NCBI RefSeq assembly: GCF_021134715.1
Contig: NC_060019.1
Span: forward strand, 682,001 to 746,000
Length of the DNA: 64,000 bases
Direction of reading: 5' to 3'
DNA from: Daphnia pulex
Lineage: Eukaryota > Arthropoda > Branchiopoda > Diplostraca > Daphniidae
Of the stretch, positions 24,573 through 36,578 are shown piece by piece. The position numbers were made by a program, and so were the translations under genes. Positions within the stretch are counted from its first letter, which is position 1, and each line of letters begins with the position of its first letter. The notes under the pieces are model-generated. The model saw only the letters and a list, made by a program, of their open reading frames with translations, was not told where the DNA came from and did no database searches.

Positions 24573-26208
24573 ATTCTCTCGTCAGTATATAACAGTTGAG
24601 GACTTGATGTGATCAGCAGCGAAAGAGTTACCCTGTAAAAGCAGAATGAACATTTATTTTGATGACAATAAAATTCAAATGAGGTTGTAGCGACAGAAAG
24701 TAATACCTCAAATCAATAGGACCTGTGTAAGGAAGTAAACAGGGAGATTGAAGGGTAGCAGCCAACGGGTTAGCAAACAAGGAACCTTGTTGACTGTTTG
24801 GTCCTTGTCCTTTTTCTTCAAAATATGACTTCTCGTCAAATCTGTCATGCCAATGTGTTAGAAACCTGTAATGAAGAACCTGTAAATAAAATAACAATAA
24901 GTCACCTTGTTTATAGTTTGTGTTATCAATGTGCTTGACGTCTATGATCTAGAAATAATTAAAAAGTTAGTAGTGTACACTAAAAATCGGCATGGCTGGG
25001 ATTGGCGATCTAGCAAGTCCAATACAAACAGCAGACAATTATGATGAATCCTAATAAAAGATGAGAAGAATATATGTTTCAGCAATACTGTATTAATAAA
25101 GCTAGTAATGATTGTAACCTGTTCCATTTTGATGGCAAATTCAGTAGAATGCAATGATTTTGAACAAATAAATGGTTGAACGACAGCAGTGAGCTGCACG
25201 ACTCTTTCAACACGTTTTCTCCTGTAAGTTGATGAGATACATTAAGTTTATACAACATATAAACGGAATAGAACACATCACCGACAATTTACAGATGAAA
25301 TCACTCGAATTTACCAGTAAATACATTGTTAATTTTCGAAGAAAAGATATTAGCTTAACTTTTGACAGCAAACCGCCATGAGCCCATAACTGACACAAAC
25401 AATTAAAACGCCATCTATTAGACACGCATAAAGACTCATTATTTAAAGGATTGGACTTGAGATACTCACAAAACTTGAAAATCGCATGTTTGTTTGCTAA
25501 AACCTAGCATTCAATCTTGAGATTAGCACAGAGAACAAAGCTCACTTGCTAGTTTTATGCAAATTTCCCGGAAGTATACCGGAAGTAAGCGATAGCGCCT
25601 TAACCATTGAGCTGTCATCAAAATAAACTAAATATTCGTGATCTACGTGAAATTTGGGGTCGATAAGGTGTAATTTAAACGAAATCCAAAATTTGGTCAA
25701 AATCGAAGTACGCATAGGTAAAAAACAAAACATGAACTTTACCACAAATTTGACGAAGATCACGAATATGTGGTTCTTTTGTGCGTCAGATGAATATTTA
25801 CTGAACTACTGACAGAAATGAGAAAACCGGAAGTAGAAAAAAAAAGCAATTATCGAAAATTTAACAAGTGAGCTTTGTTGCTGGAATAGTAATCGTCAGT
25901 TATCACTAAATATTTCAACAAAATAACTGCCAATAAATGTTTAAAGAGATGTGCAAAGTAACTGAAACTGACTGTTTTGACAGCTGCAAATTATCAAAAA
26001 GCCATCTAGCGTTAGAAAAAAGAAACGTCCAAGTAAAACTTCGTTTGCGCGTAAGAACTAAGAAGGGCCTGATTTTGGAAACTATTACACAGACAGAGTT
26101 TAACGCAACTAGACCTAACCTACGAAAATAAGTCAATTGTTGGGTACCTGGGCATAATTTCAATAAAGAAACTGCGTTGGAGATTGACACCTGTGGCCGA
26201 CTCGCCAT
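24573..26208 (-). other. Unidentified possible spliced locus in the right arm
   Basis: Mirror copy of the exon-like segments at 18342-19977, with the same potential start (MASRPQVSISNAV at 26208) and the same splice borders. Function unknown. Confidence 0.3.
25534..25879. mobile_element. Foldback-type MITE, right-arm copy
   Basis: Same 346-bp element as in the left arm, in inverse orientation, with perfect 15-bp terminal inverted repeats. Confidence 0.75.
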
Positions 26209-26719
26209 ATCCGGGAAGTAATTATTCCTTTGTTGTTGTTGTTAACTGTGGCCTGTTTATCCATTTCATACTAAGGGAGGAGTTGCAGTACAATTTATGT
26301 TTCTTCCCAGTTTCACTCGCACAATATCCATTCCTAAAGAATGTGATCTGTTCACGGAAATCTAAATCATAACAAATAATGATGATGATTAAACAGAAAG
26401 GAGATAAGAATACTACTTAAAACCATAGGATATAAATTAAACCTACGTGTTCAGAATCAAACGGCGTTTGGACAATTTACTATAAGATATGAATTGTACA
26501 CCAGACGATAATGAACTGATGGTCTGAATCCTTTACATAAAACCATAATATTAATGGATGTACACCATTTAAGACTATAAATGTTTACCTTTTAAATGAG
26601 CTAAAGCACTTTACACGTAGTTTTTCACAATGGAAATAAATGAAGATAAATAAATAACCTTTTCAAGACACACCAATAACATTCAACGTGAATGGAAGCG
26701 GCCATTGTTGATGTTGTTG

Positions 26720-26789
26720 AATTATTCAACAGCATCTGGTGGGAGACTTGGGTAAATTAATCGACAACATCTGGTGGGAGACTTGGGTA
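26720..26789. repeat. Two tandem 35-bp units in the right arm
   Basis: Inverted copy of the repeat at 17761-17830. Confidence 0.8.
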
Positions 26790-27643
26790 CCTTTTTATTA
26801 CATGAGTTACACCTTTACATCATATTGCTAAGAAAATAACTACGATAACAATTAAGAGAAGATTTCCAATATTTATTCTGAAATCTATAGTTTCAAAAAG
26901 CTTAAAAATCCCGTAAAACTGCAACGAAACGTGAAAGACAATAGGCTGAAAAAGAATGCCATGGATGTAACATTCAGATCAGACTCATCACACAAGCAGA
27001 GGAATTTTAGCGTTCCTTGGTGCGAGTACTCGAATATTTTAGCGTTGTATTTTTCGTGACAGATGTGTTGATAACGGCAGCGGTTTCCCTAATAAGACAA
27101 GACAGACAGGAAAAATTTGATTTAATTCAAGCACATTTAACACCAGCAAATAGACTGCAAACTGTTCTGCACTCCTGCGGCAACACCAAACTTAAACACC
27201 ATTGAACAAACCTGGAAGCGATGACTTTTTAAAAAAGAAAAAAATTAAAAAAGTCAGCTACAGTAATTAAAGTAAAACATCATAATTTATTTAATTTTGT
27301 CAAGCTGCGCTCAACCACAAAACCAGACCAAAACTGTGCCTCCTGATGGCCGAAATCGTCACCTGTGGACGTTTAAAAAAAAAATACTGACTGTGACTGA
27401 CCAGTTAAGCTTCGTTCAAGAAAAACGGCTGAGTGTGAACGAAGCTTTATTACGCTCGAATCGCTTTAACCCTGTAATAAAATTTTCCAACTAAATTTCT
27501 ACAAAAATGTGATTGAAATTCATGTGGAAAAATTAAAGCTTCAATTATTTCCTAATTCCAATTGTTTAAAAGAAAGAAATACTTAAAAAATGAGAAAATG
27601 GTATGAAATTTTCTGTGCGAACGCGCATCCCACAGCACGATCC

Positions 27644-27651
27644 TATTTAAA
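27644..27651 (+). promoter_or_regulatory. TATA-like box of the right MEVD gene
   Basis: TATTTAAA, 85-92 bp upstream of the ATG at 27736, with a possible initiator (TGCAGTGG) about 30 bp downstream. Confidence 0.5.
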
Positions 27652-27735
27652 GCATCTGCATCTCCAACATCTAAGTATGCAGTGGAGATTCACCTAGATT
27701 TATCAAGTACTTCTGACCACCTTAAACGATAGACA

Positions 27736-28254
27736 ATGGTGTTCTTTTACCAAAACATTATGAAACAACTCGCCGTTGCAACTCAAAGAACAACTCCTAG
27801 TGCAGATGACATGGAAGTCGACCATGACTCGGACGACGATGAGAAAATGGAAGTGGACAACGACGATGGTCAAAATGGCAGACGTTCGTTGAAAAGAAAA
27901 CGTAATGCTACTTGGATAATTACTGCAAAAACAACCGCAAAAAGACCCAGCAAAAAGATTCGCTTATCATCTCGAGTCAAATCACGCCGTGTCGCAGTTG
28001 TCGCTTCGTGGAAGAAACCGAATACGAGAATGCGAAAAATCTGCAGAACAATTTATTGGCCCACAAGTCCCGTAATTGAAACCAAAAGCAATTCGTCAAA
28101 CGCAGAAGCAATGGAAGTTGACTGGACATTCCCCGATATTCCCGCATGTCAACTGCTTGTCAAATCATTCTACGACGACGCTGTTAAGGACCATAGAAGA
28201 AGATATGCAAGAAAGAATAAGGGAACAATTGCAGAACGGATGGAAGTTGACTGA
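27736..28254 (+). CDS. MEVD-repeat basic nuclear-like protein, right-arm copy (172 aa)
   Basis: Protein identical to the left-arm copy at 16296-16814. A single exon runs from ATG to TGA, with four MEVD motifs and basic clusters RRSLKRKR and KRPSKKIR. An AATAAA signal (28319-28324) follows about 65 bp after the stop. Two identical intact copies, both with TATA-like boxes, suggest that dose or recent gene conversion matters. Family and function are unknown. Confidence 0.7.
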   Translation: MVFFYQNIMKQLAVATQRTTPSADDMEVDHDSDDDEKMEVDNDDGQNGRRSLKRKRNATWIITAKTTAKRPSKKIRLSSRVKSRRVAVVASWKKPNTRMRKICRTIYWPTSPVIETKSNSSNAEAMEVDWTFPDIPACQLLVKSFYDDAVKDHRRRYARKNKGTIAERMEVD

Positions 28255-29045
28255 CATGCGACGTGACAGCTACAGCCAAGTAATTGTTTTTTCTTGCCGA
28301 AATCATATCATTATCATATTAATAAAATGTCGATTAAAAATATAACCAACGTGTTCTTCATTATTAACCTTTTTGAACCGTAAACTTAATTTTCGTGTTT
28401 TTAACGGACAACGGGATTGCATGTTTATGAAAAATTTCAGTTATGATCGAACAGGAACGACAATTCAATCTCGTTTAATGGCTAGTTCTAAGTTTCGGTG
28501 GAAATTGCTTTCTTATCTCAACAGACGGTAAACAACGTCACTGGGAACGAAAAAATTTCCATACGGGATTCAAATTTGTGCCTAGTCAACTTTTAAAAAT
28601 ATCAGCTCGCAAACAACATGTCCATAAAAACGGCAGCTCTTGTCAAGCCAAGCATTCGTTTCTTTCATCAAAAAATAAATCCATTGCAATCGCCGTTATC
28701 GAAAAATGACATCAAACTTTTTTTGTCTAAATTTAACGCGCGTCCTTGGTCAAAAAAAGACATGACTACTGTAAAAAGGGAAATTCCTTTAATCTACTAC
28801 CAGAAAGATTGGTCACAAGTCCTTATCCAGCTTGTACTTATGTACTTATTAACAAAAACTTATGAATGTGGGGAATAACATACGTCTGTTTCGCCATCAG
28901 CTGACTCCTGACTCCTCTTTGATCAGGCCGGAAGAGGAGACATTCGGACCTTGTTGCCACTATACTTCGACCAAACAAGGACACCTAAAAAGAAAATGAA
29001 ACAAAATTAGTTATTGAATTATTGCTCCAATAATTGCAGAACTAA

Positions 29046-30110
29046 TTGGAAAAGAAAACAAATACAAAAACTTCAGAAGAAGACATGTCGTTGAAATAAA
29101 TGTAAAAACATATAAAAAAACAACGACGATAAGATGAATTGTTCTTAATAATTGTTAGGCTAGTAAAAGGTAACCATTTCGTTATGAAACCGGAGTTCTC
29201 TGCATCGATACAAACCCAAAAATAAACAATCAAACCGAATGGCGATTTGCACCAGTAGATGCGAAATTCTACACGATTTTTGAATAAGTAAATTTTTTTA
29301 ACTTGACTTATGCAGATTTCAAACGGTATACAAGACGGTGGATTCATCCTCCATGAAACTTAATCGGCTGTTAACTCGAGCTTCTTTAGCTTCAGCCATT
29401 TCCTAAATTTTTCATCAAATTTTAGAAACGAAGAGCTAGAAGGTATTTGGTGTTGCTTCAGTAACAATACCAGCACTCCATAGTAGTGCTGCTATTGGTT
29501 TCCCAAAATGCTATTTACTACCTTGAAATTGAGGACATCAAAACAAACAACCTTACAAACAATGTCTCCAAAAATCCAATCCATTTTGCCTCACTACAGC
29601 ATGCTACTGGAATCTTTTCTGTTTGTTACTATGTTAAATTTTAGTTAATTCGTAAAATTAAACATCAACATATCGACTAGTACTAACACAATAACTTCAT
29701 TACCATCCTGATGAATCTTTTTCAGATCAGAAATCGTGTTACAAGAGTCTGAGAGGCGGTTAAAATTGCAAAACAAAACATGGTCGCCATTTTTAAAACA
29801 AAAAGACAAGCTCTAGATTCGTCTGCTGGCCGAATATGCCTGCAGACTACAGAGACTCCAACTGGGCAAAAAGAAAACTACAGTTGAGGCTAGCATTAGC
29901 GCTTTTTTTTAAGTTTAACGTAGCTGAATAAACAATTTCATTTAATATTATTATCTTAACAATGTAATTACTTGAAAATAATTGAAATATGTTTGAAATA
30001 ATATTTCCTTTGATTATACCATGATAATAAATGCTCGGAATTTAAATGTAATTAATAAAACTTGAAAAATGAGAGGAAATTCATTTTGCGAACGACGGCT
30101 GCAGTGCCAT
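29046..30110. other. Unique sequence beyond the right arm
   Basis: Bases outside the palindrome show no match to the sequence left of 15530. A+T-rich; no gene seen. Confidence 0.4.
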
Positions 30111-30114
30111 GGCA

Positions 30115-30122
30115 TATAAAAG
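30115..30122 (+). promoter_or_regulatory. TATA box of the 218-aa gene
   Basis: TATAAAAG lies 53-60 bp before the ATG, with a TTCAGTTTG initiator-like site about 30 bp downstream. Confidence 0.65.
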
Positions 30123-30174
30123 GAAAGCCCGTTTCGAACAAAGTAATTTCAGTTTGCAAAACTAAAATTTGAAA

Positions 30175-30831
30175 ATGGCAGATCTCTGTTTTCTCTTTCA
30201 ATGTCTTTCTTTGTCTGATTCTGAGAAGCGAAAGCGCACCTGTGAGTACGAGGATGAAGATATTCGACACCGCAAACCACAACGAATTTGTTTGGACAAA
30301 ACATCCTCCGAGTTAAATGTTGTTGGGCTGCGTAATGTTGGAGAGAAGATTCGTCTCAAAAGATCCAACAAACTCCCGAAAATGGACGAAGGTGTCAGTC
30401 CCCTCTTGAAAGGTAACGGAATGGAAGTTGATGAAGACGTCGAGGAGATTGGGCGTAACTTGCCACGAGACAAATCGAACAATCGCCAACGTCGCATCGC
30501 TACTAATCCCGAACCGAATCAGCACCTGTCCGTCCGGAACACCAACCGATTCAAGACCTTACCAACTGGCAGCAACGGAAAAGGACACCAGACCCGTCAA
30601 CCCGATCGCGGAAACCGTTTGAAGAACTTATTGGTCGTGAACTCGTCCGACCGCGGCCGGATCGTGGAATTGACGGGAATTGGGTCCAAACCGAACGTGA
30701 CTGCTGGGGAGGGTAAAGATCTCAGGTCCCTTCTGGATTTAAAGCGAAAAGAAAAAGTCGAGGGAATTCAGCAGGACCTCAGGTCATTCTTGAACTCACG
30801 GCGAGGAATAACATCTCTTCGTCGGGGTTGA
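30175..30831 (+). CDS. Basic MEVD-containing protein, single copy (218 aa)
   Basis: A single-exon gene starting ATGGCAGATCTC, with a TATA box upstream and AATAAA at 30970. The upstream in-frame TTG is not needed as a start. The product is hydrophilic and rich in Arg, Lys and Asn. It has an N-terminal DSEKRKRTCEYEDED stretch, a KPQRICLD segment, GNGMEVDEDVEEIG near residue 80, and a C-terminal half with two similar blocks, GKDLRSLLDLKRK and QQDLRSFLNSRR. It has no signal peptide, membrane helix or recognised domain. It resembles the palindrome MEVD proteins in size, gene form and motif, but overall alignment is weak, so common descent is only suggested. A nuclear location is plausible from the basic clusters. 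Confidence 0.65.
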   Translation: MADLCFLFQCLSLSDSEKRKRTCEYEDEDIRHRKPQRICLDKTSSELNVVGLRNVGEKIRLKRSNKLPKMDEGVSPLLKGNGMEVDEDVEEIGRNLPRDKSNNRQRRIATNPEPNQHLSVRNTNRFKTLPTGSNGKGHQTRQPDRGNRLKNLLVVNSSDRGRIVELTGIGSKPNVTAGEGKDLRSLLDLKRKEKVEGIQQDLRSFLNSRRGITSLRRG

Positions 30832-30969
30832 GTCTTGCTTTGGAGGGGGAGTAATTTGGGTTTGGTTTTGAAGAGGATTGGCTGAATTTCAGTTTTGGAA
30901 AATTTGCATTTTTTTTTTCTTTTTTTTTCTTTTTTTTTCGATGCGTCATATTGCATGACTGTACAGATC

Positions 30970-30975
30970 AATAAA
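30970..30975 (+). terminator. Poly(A) signal of the 218-aa gene
   Basis: AATAAA about 140 bp after the stop, preceded by a long T-rich tract (30910-30940). Confidence 0.5.
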
Positions 30976-33900
30976 ATTCATAAAATAAAATCAATTTGTT
31001 TGTTGTCTTTTTCATTGCCGTTATGTAATTTATGTCTATTCTGTTTCAACAACGATAATAGATAAGAGTTTAACAAACGAATTCAAACTGGGCCAAAATT
31101 CCAATGTTTTTTGAAAGAATTCTAAACGGAAGTCGTATCTGAGCTTTCGAAAAGAAGAAAGGGTTAAAGAAACCAAGATCCCAAAGTTGGTCTGATACAG
31201 AATTAAAAGTTAAAGAAGTTCTCATTTCGGGAAATGTTGATTTCATTGAACAGTAAATCTTTCAAATTAAAAGCGATCGGGTAATGTTGAATACTGTTAC
31301 TCATACCAACTCGTAGGCTACCGTACAAATCTTAAGGAAAATACCGGGAAAATTGGAACGAAATGTTCTCACTGGAGGTTTAAAAATTGTAGGGGCGAGA
31401 AAATTATTTTTGAACAAAGGGGATCTCACAATCATTGTGGGACATGCTGTGGACGACATCTGCACGAAAATTCGTGTTGGTTTCTGAAATCAACGTTAAA
31501 TAACTAAATTTCAGATAACGGCACGATCAATCAAATTAAAGTCTGAAGAATTCGCAAAGTGTGTCCGGTTTGTCTATGATAATTAACTACAAAATGTAAA
31601 AATTTCATTGGGAATTGCGGGAATTGTTTTGGCTTTTGAAAATCGGCAGCCTATGTCGGAAATATAGTGGCCAAATGATTTACTTTTACGATATATTCTA
31701 CCTCATTATTAACCAAACACATACAAAATATGACTTTTTGATGAGTCTTGACGACATGTTAGTTTCAGTTATTCTTCCGTTTGTCTTGTTGCAGCCTCTT
31801 AACAAAAATAAGTAATGAAACGCCTGCACTACCGTATTGCGTTTGTTAATCACCGGCATCTCTCCTCATATAGCCTCGTTTATTTACTTTGGCAATAATA
31901 AAAGAATGAAAAGCCTGGCGGCCGTGTACTGTCAAGGGTTGGATTCATTACTTCTTGATTGACAGACACGGAAAGACTTTCCACCTCTACTCTCAGACTG
32001 GTGGCAACAACTTCCCAAGAGAGAGAAAAGTGCGGGCACAACGCTCCCGCGTTCTTTTGCGTCTAAATGGAACGTGCGTGCATCATAAGATAACTCTTCT
32101 CGGTACCTCTCTCATTCTCCTTTATCTTTCACTATTTGTGCCTCATTTTCCCTGACATATTTGCTGATACCCCCAAGAGCTTCAGAACGTGTATAAATAG
32201 CCAGAGAGCAAGAGCATTAGTAGGCGGTAATACATCGGCTTTATGAGGGGGTCGTACGAGTCAATTTGATGAGTAGAAAAGATTTGCAGCCTACCCGTAT
32301 GAAGTAATAATACAATAAAGTTTTCACTCAGGCGATAACCCCCTTTCTTCCCCCAAAGCGTCATACTGCAGTCATACTGCATGAATAGCAGCGGATTGTT
32401 TTAAGCGATTCGCGGAAGAAAAATGCTGCACGGAAATTGCCAAACGTCGGTGAAAAATAGAAAGGCTTATTAACAGGAATTCAGCGTCGTATAGTCGTTA
32501 AGATAAAGGCTCCACCTTTTCAACCAAATACGACCAAAAAGAAGCCTATACATTCTTCATTCTTCGTCTATATGTTGACTGAGGAGAAGATGGCTTCTGC
32601 AAATCTAACCAGCCGTAAGTTAATACAACTTCAAAACTAACTACGGAATAAAATGTTGTTTTGGGTTAAATTTGTTTTGATTCTAATTTGAAACATGATT
32701 TAATCTAACATGATTTCAAATGAATTTTAATACGATCTGCATCGATTTTTCTGGCAGGAATAGTGGTGTAGATAAGTAGAGCAGTATTCATTCAAGCAGT
32801 CAAGCTAATAAAACCTGTAATCGAAAGGTGTTCTGCTGTTTATCCTGTGGAGAAGTTATGGCCTCTGCTGATCGAACCAGCGCCCGCTGGTTTCGCCAGT
32901 ACAAAATTCTAGTAATGGCAAATGTCAATAATGAGCTGATGTTGAGTCCCGTGTCGACCTGTACCCCGGAATCAGCCAACCATTCAGACGCGCCCAACAC
33001 AAAACCTGGAACTCTGGTCCAACGCAGACGAGAACATTTTCGCTTATTAATTTCCTTCTCTTTTGTCTCACAATACAATTCCCTTTTTTATAATTCTATA
33101 TGAATAATATAAAATCAAAGTTTTGCTCTCATCGTGCCTGTGAGACCAAGTCAATTTGAATAAATCCCGATTACACGTAAATTGATTTCTCACGATAACA
33201 CTGATTCATAATGTTAGTTATAGGAAACCGACGACGGCTGCCATCTATCGAATTTACGAGCAAGTGCTGGTGTAGCGCCAAGTTCGTCTAGGCTAGAAAA
33301 TGTTCTGGTTGCACTTTGCTTCAAGTGTGGAAGGTTCAAATATTTTTGAATTTGATTGTTAACCCACAGACAAAGTTGTGAGTACAAAAATCTAAATTTG
33401 TAGTCGTTCTACCAATGATTAATTTAATAAATCCTAACCCTGACTGAGGTAACAAAAAACGATGAAAGAGAAAACAGTTCGGGTCTCATAGCTCAGGAAA
33501 TCAAAGCAACCCAAAAGTCACAAAGGAAGAATAGAGACATTGTTTCCTACCTTTTAGCCTGGGAAATACAGCCAGGCATCCATCCCCAAGTGCTTCATCC
33601 ATCCACCGAATAGTTGAATCCACCAGGAGGGAAAAAGGGTGTCCTCGTGAATACACCCACACCTCACATGGGAGTTCACAAGGACATTTTAAGAAAGGGG
33701 AAGAACTCGAACGACATCAGAAGATTCTCGAATCCGAAATGGGGTACTGTTTATCTAAACAAAAACAAAAATTTAGTTACGAAAAATATTGTCAGAAACA
33801 ATATGTATTAAGAACAAGTTGAAAATGAGACAGCGGGTAAACCATAACTTTCAATTAAGATAAGAATAAAAGGTTCCCGTGTGACACATTGCATTCATGC

Positions 33901-34760
33901 AAGTAATGCATCATTAAAAATATCTAGCAGGTCACAAGTTAATAAGAATACTGAAAATCCTAATTACCCAAGCGATGAGGGCTTGTTGCTGGTGACAGGG
34001 TCAAGAACAGCACAAGCACAAATTAAATTTCTTGTTCCGTTTGTGATGGTTGACTGAGGCCTCAAACCTGCACAAAGAAGATGGTTACATATTAATAGTG
34101 TGAACAAACTGTACTCATATGCATCAACAAGTAGCTTATGTGATCAATGATAAGAAGCAATCTGAATTAACATTTAAAAAACTTGGATCAGGTTCTATTT
34201 TCTCTTTCATCTCTACATTCTCTTTGATCTCTTCTATTTTAAGCTCTGCCTCTCTCTCAATCTTTTTATAGTGGATACAGGCATATGTTCCCGAGATTCT
34301 CCCGAATTGTCGCATTGGGATAGGGCCTAATTAAGTAAATTCAGCCGACGACACAAAATTAAGGTCGTAGTTACACCACTTAGTTTTTGCTGCCAAATGA
34401 AAAGAAAATCCTCACGGTAGTGTGGCCATTAATAATATATGCTTCATTGTTCTTTTATGTATAAGAAGGAGCAGAGCAACTATATGTCCATATCGCAATA
34501 CCAGAAAAATGTTAGAAGTTTCTTACGGATTGTAAAAAAAAAAAATACAAAAACAAAACTATGCCTGTTATCAAGTATGTCAAGTAATGCTTGCAAAGAG
34601 ATAAAGTTAGGTCGATTTCAAATCGACCAAGATAAGATAAAGATGTAACAAAGCTACATTTTCAAATCGTACGATTATGATTATCGAAGTTATTATCTAG
34701 ACACGAGTTGATTTTTAGTCGGTTCTGTTCAATTTCACGCTCTGAAGACCACACCCTTTA
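30976..34760. other. Intergenic; possible non-coding or short-peptide transcript
   Basis: A strong TATA (TATAAATAG, about 32193) is followed by ATGGCTTCTGCAAATC at 32590 next to a consensus donor (GTAAGTTAAT). A similar ATGGCCTCTGCTGATC lies at 32858, in a frame of about 80 codons. This may be one spliced transcript or a local duplication; the encoded peptides match nothing I know. The rest of the region holds no supported gene. Confidence 0.3.
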
Positions 34761-35045
34761 GTGAAACGTGAAGCTTTGTCGAGTGCATTTCGCAAATTAG
34801 CAGACAGTTCGTTTGTTAGCATGTTGTCTTTTGATCGCCATAAGGTTTTAGGAAAGGGAGTATACGGCACTGTTTATGAAGGTGTTTGGGGTGAAGTTAA
34901 AGTTGCAGTCAAACGAATTCTTTTGCGGGATGCCGCAATAAGCAATGAACAGGAAGAGAAGGCTCTGAAAATGTTGGATCATACCAATGTCATCAAATTA
35001 TTTCACGTGGAGAACAACCAAGACTTAAAGTATTTTAATAACTAA
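34761..35045 (+). pseudogene. N-lobe fragment of an IRE1/RNase L-like protein kinase
   Basis: The frame shows the glycine-rich loop LGKGVYGTVYEGVW, the VAIK-type lysine in VKVAVKRIL, and a helix-C-like segment with Glu (NEQEEKALKML), then TNVIKLFHVENNQDLKYF, a pattern typical of IRE1/2-5A-RNase-type kinases. It stops after strand 5 at TAA. The catalytic loop (HRD) and DFG are missing here and were not found in the next 1.5 kb. The first in-frame ATG is at 34821. It is most likely a truncated copy from an expanded kinase family. Confidence 0.65.
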
Positions 35046-36578
35046 ACTAGCGTGGCCTTCAAAATTAATATATGGATAGTAAGATACAATTAAATCTTAC
35101 GTGTTATGCGAAATACTGAAAAGAAAAAGTAAAAATCCTGTTGAACTTTCTTCAAAACGACTTAAAAAAAATACAAAATAGCACATGATTGTACAACTAT
35201 GTGTTGACGTTGTTTTGACTTGTGGATGGAAAACTCGAAAACCCATACGAAACAATTGAATCGCATGCTGCGCTTTTTACTTGCCTGTTGGCGCAATAAA
35301 TACAATTAAATGTCAGGCCAATAAAGTTTACAGCGAAAAATTGCGCAGAACGTTTTGTCAAATGCACTGCGCAGCAGAAGGCAAAATTGAGTTTACATGT
35401 GAGAGATGGTCACATGTTTGCTCCGTTCACATGCCCCGTCGAATGTCACGTGACGTCTGCCGATCACCGATTCCATTATGACATTATGGTCATGCAAACT
35501 GCCTATTCCGACAGTGGTTATTTTCGTCAATCATGCCTACACGACGACAATTTGTTCCAGGCCACCAGCCACTGCTGTTTTTAACTTACATTCACACGAA
35601 AAAATTCCATTTAGATCTTTTATCGCTGAAAAGAAACAAAACAAGCTGAATTTCTCGAATGCAAAATGGACTGAATTGGAAAAGGCAGTGTAAAAAAGAT
35701 TTTCATTCCGCATACAACGCTTTTCAGTCTGATTCATAAGAAATCAAATCACAATAAAAATGAAATTCGAAACTTTTCGGCGAATTTTCCGAAACATTTT
35801 CAAATTAACCGCGATAGAAATTTGAAAACGGGATTAGACGATCGCTAGCAGCAACAGAGTTGCAGACATACGAAAAAAAAAAAACAGCTGATGCTAAGTA
35901 TTCCGGTATTCGTATAGAAACCGAATAAAAGCTGGGCAAATATGTTCGTTTGTATCACACCGTCATGATTAAGGTTGCCACTGTCTATCACTTGTTATTC
36001 TGTCCCGTTCCGACAGAACAGCACAGGTGTTTTGTTGCGCAGGTGTTTGAGTTCGTGTCAATTAACCCAGAACCAAATTTAACTAAAAATATAGAGTAAT
36101 TTACTCCACAAAAATTGAACCGTTAATTGAAACGTAAATTCTTATTGGCTAAAGCATTGAGAACCAATTCTTAAAGGCTAAATTGCAAAATAATCGGAAG
36201 TTGAATAGCGTTTGAATCGAAAGCTATATTGTCCGTTTTTATGCAATGCCGAACTATAGACTATAGATGAAGTGATCAACGAGTAATCTTGAATATCAGC
36301 GCGTTCACAAAATTGCAAAAAATTCACGTTAATCACTTCCTCTATAAAACTTTAGATTAAATGTCAAACCAAAAACGAGCGAATTTTAGATTCAAAACAA
36401 TTTGTAAAGGTAGCTTTGCAGACATATATTTGAGTTGTGCGCATCCAAAACAACTGCAACAGCTGTGAATACACTAGATTATATCTAGCACGTACACCCT
36501 TTCAAAGGCGAAATATTCTACATTAATCGATGCCAGTTCGCTTTTTACATCACAACTGTTTGAGAGCAGCTAATAACT
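35046..36578. other. Intergenic, upstream of the short protease gene
   Basis: Overlapping short frames around 35281-35693 have no motifs. No TATA box was seen near the start at 36579. Confidence 0.4.

Larger units (their letters stand above)
23495..29045. repeat. Right arm of the palindrome
   Basis: Inverted complement of 15530-21055. The core 23519-28715 is collinear with the left arm without indels. The outer part (28715-29045) is diverged: for example, an 86-codon frame at 28618-28878 is open here but interrupted in the left arm by a 5-base difference. The right arm has GATATGTAT where the mirrored left arm has GATATTTAT, near 24270-24280. Confidence 0.95.

Noticed and set aside
28618-28878. 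86-codon frame at the right arm's outer end
   Set aside because: The homologous left-arm sequence is broken by a small length difference, and no domain is visible.
35281-35737. Overlapping short frames after the kinase fragment
   Set aside because: None carries kinase catalytic-loop motifs or any other domain.
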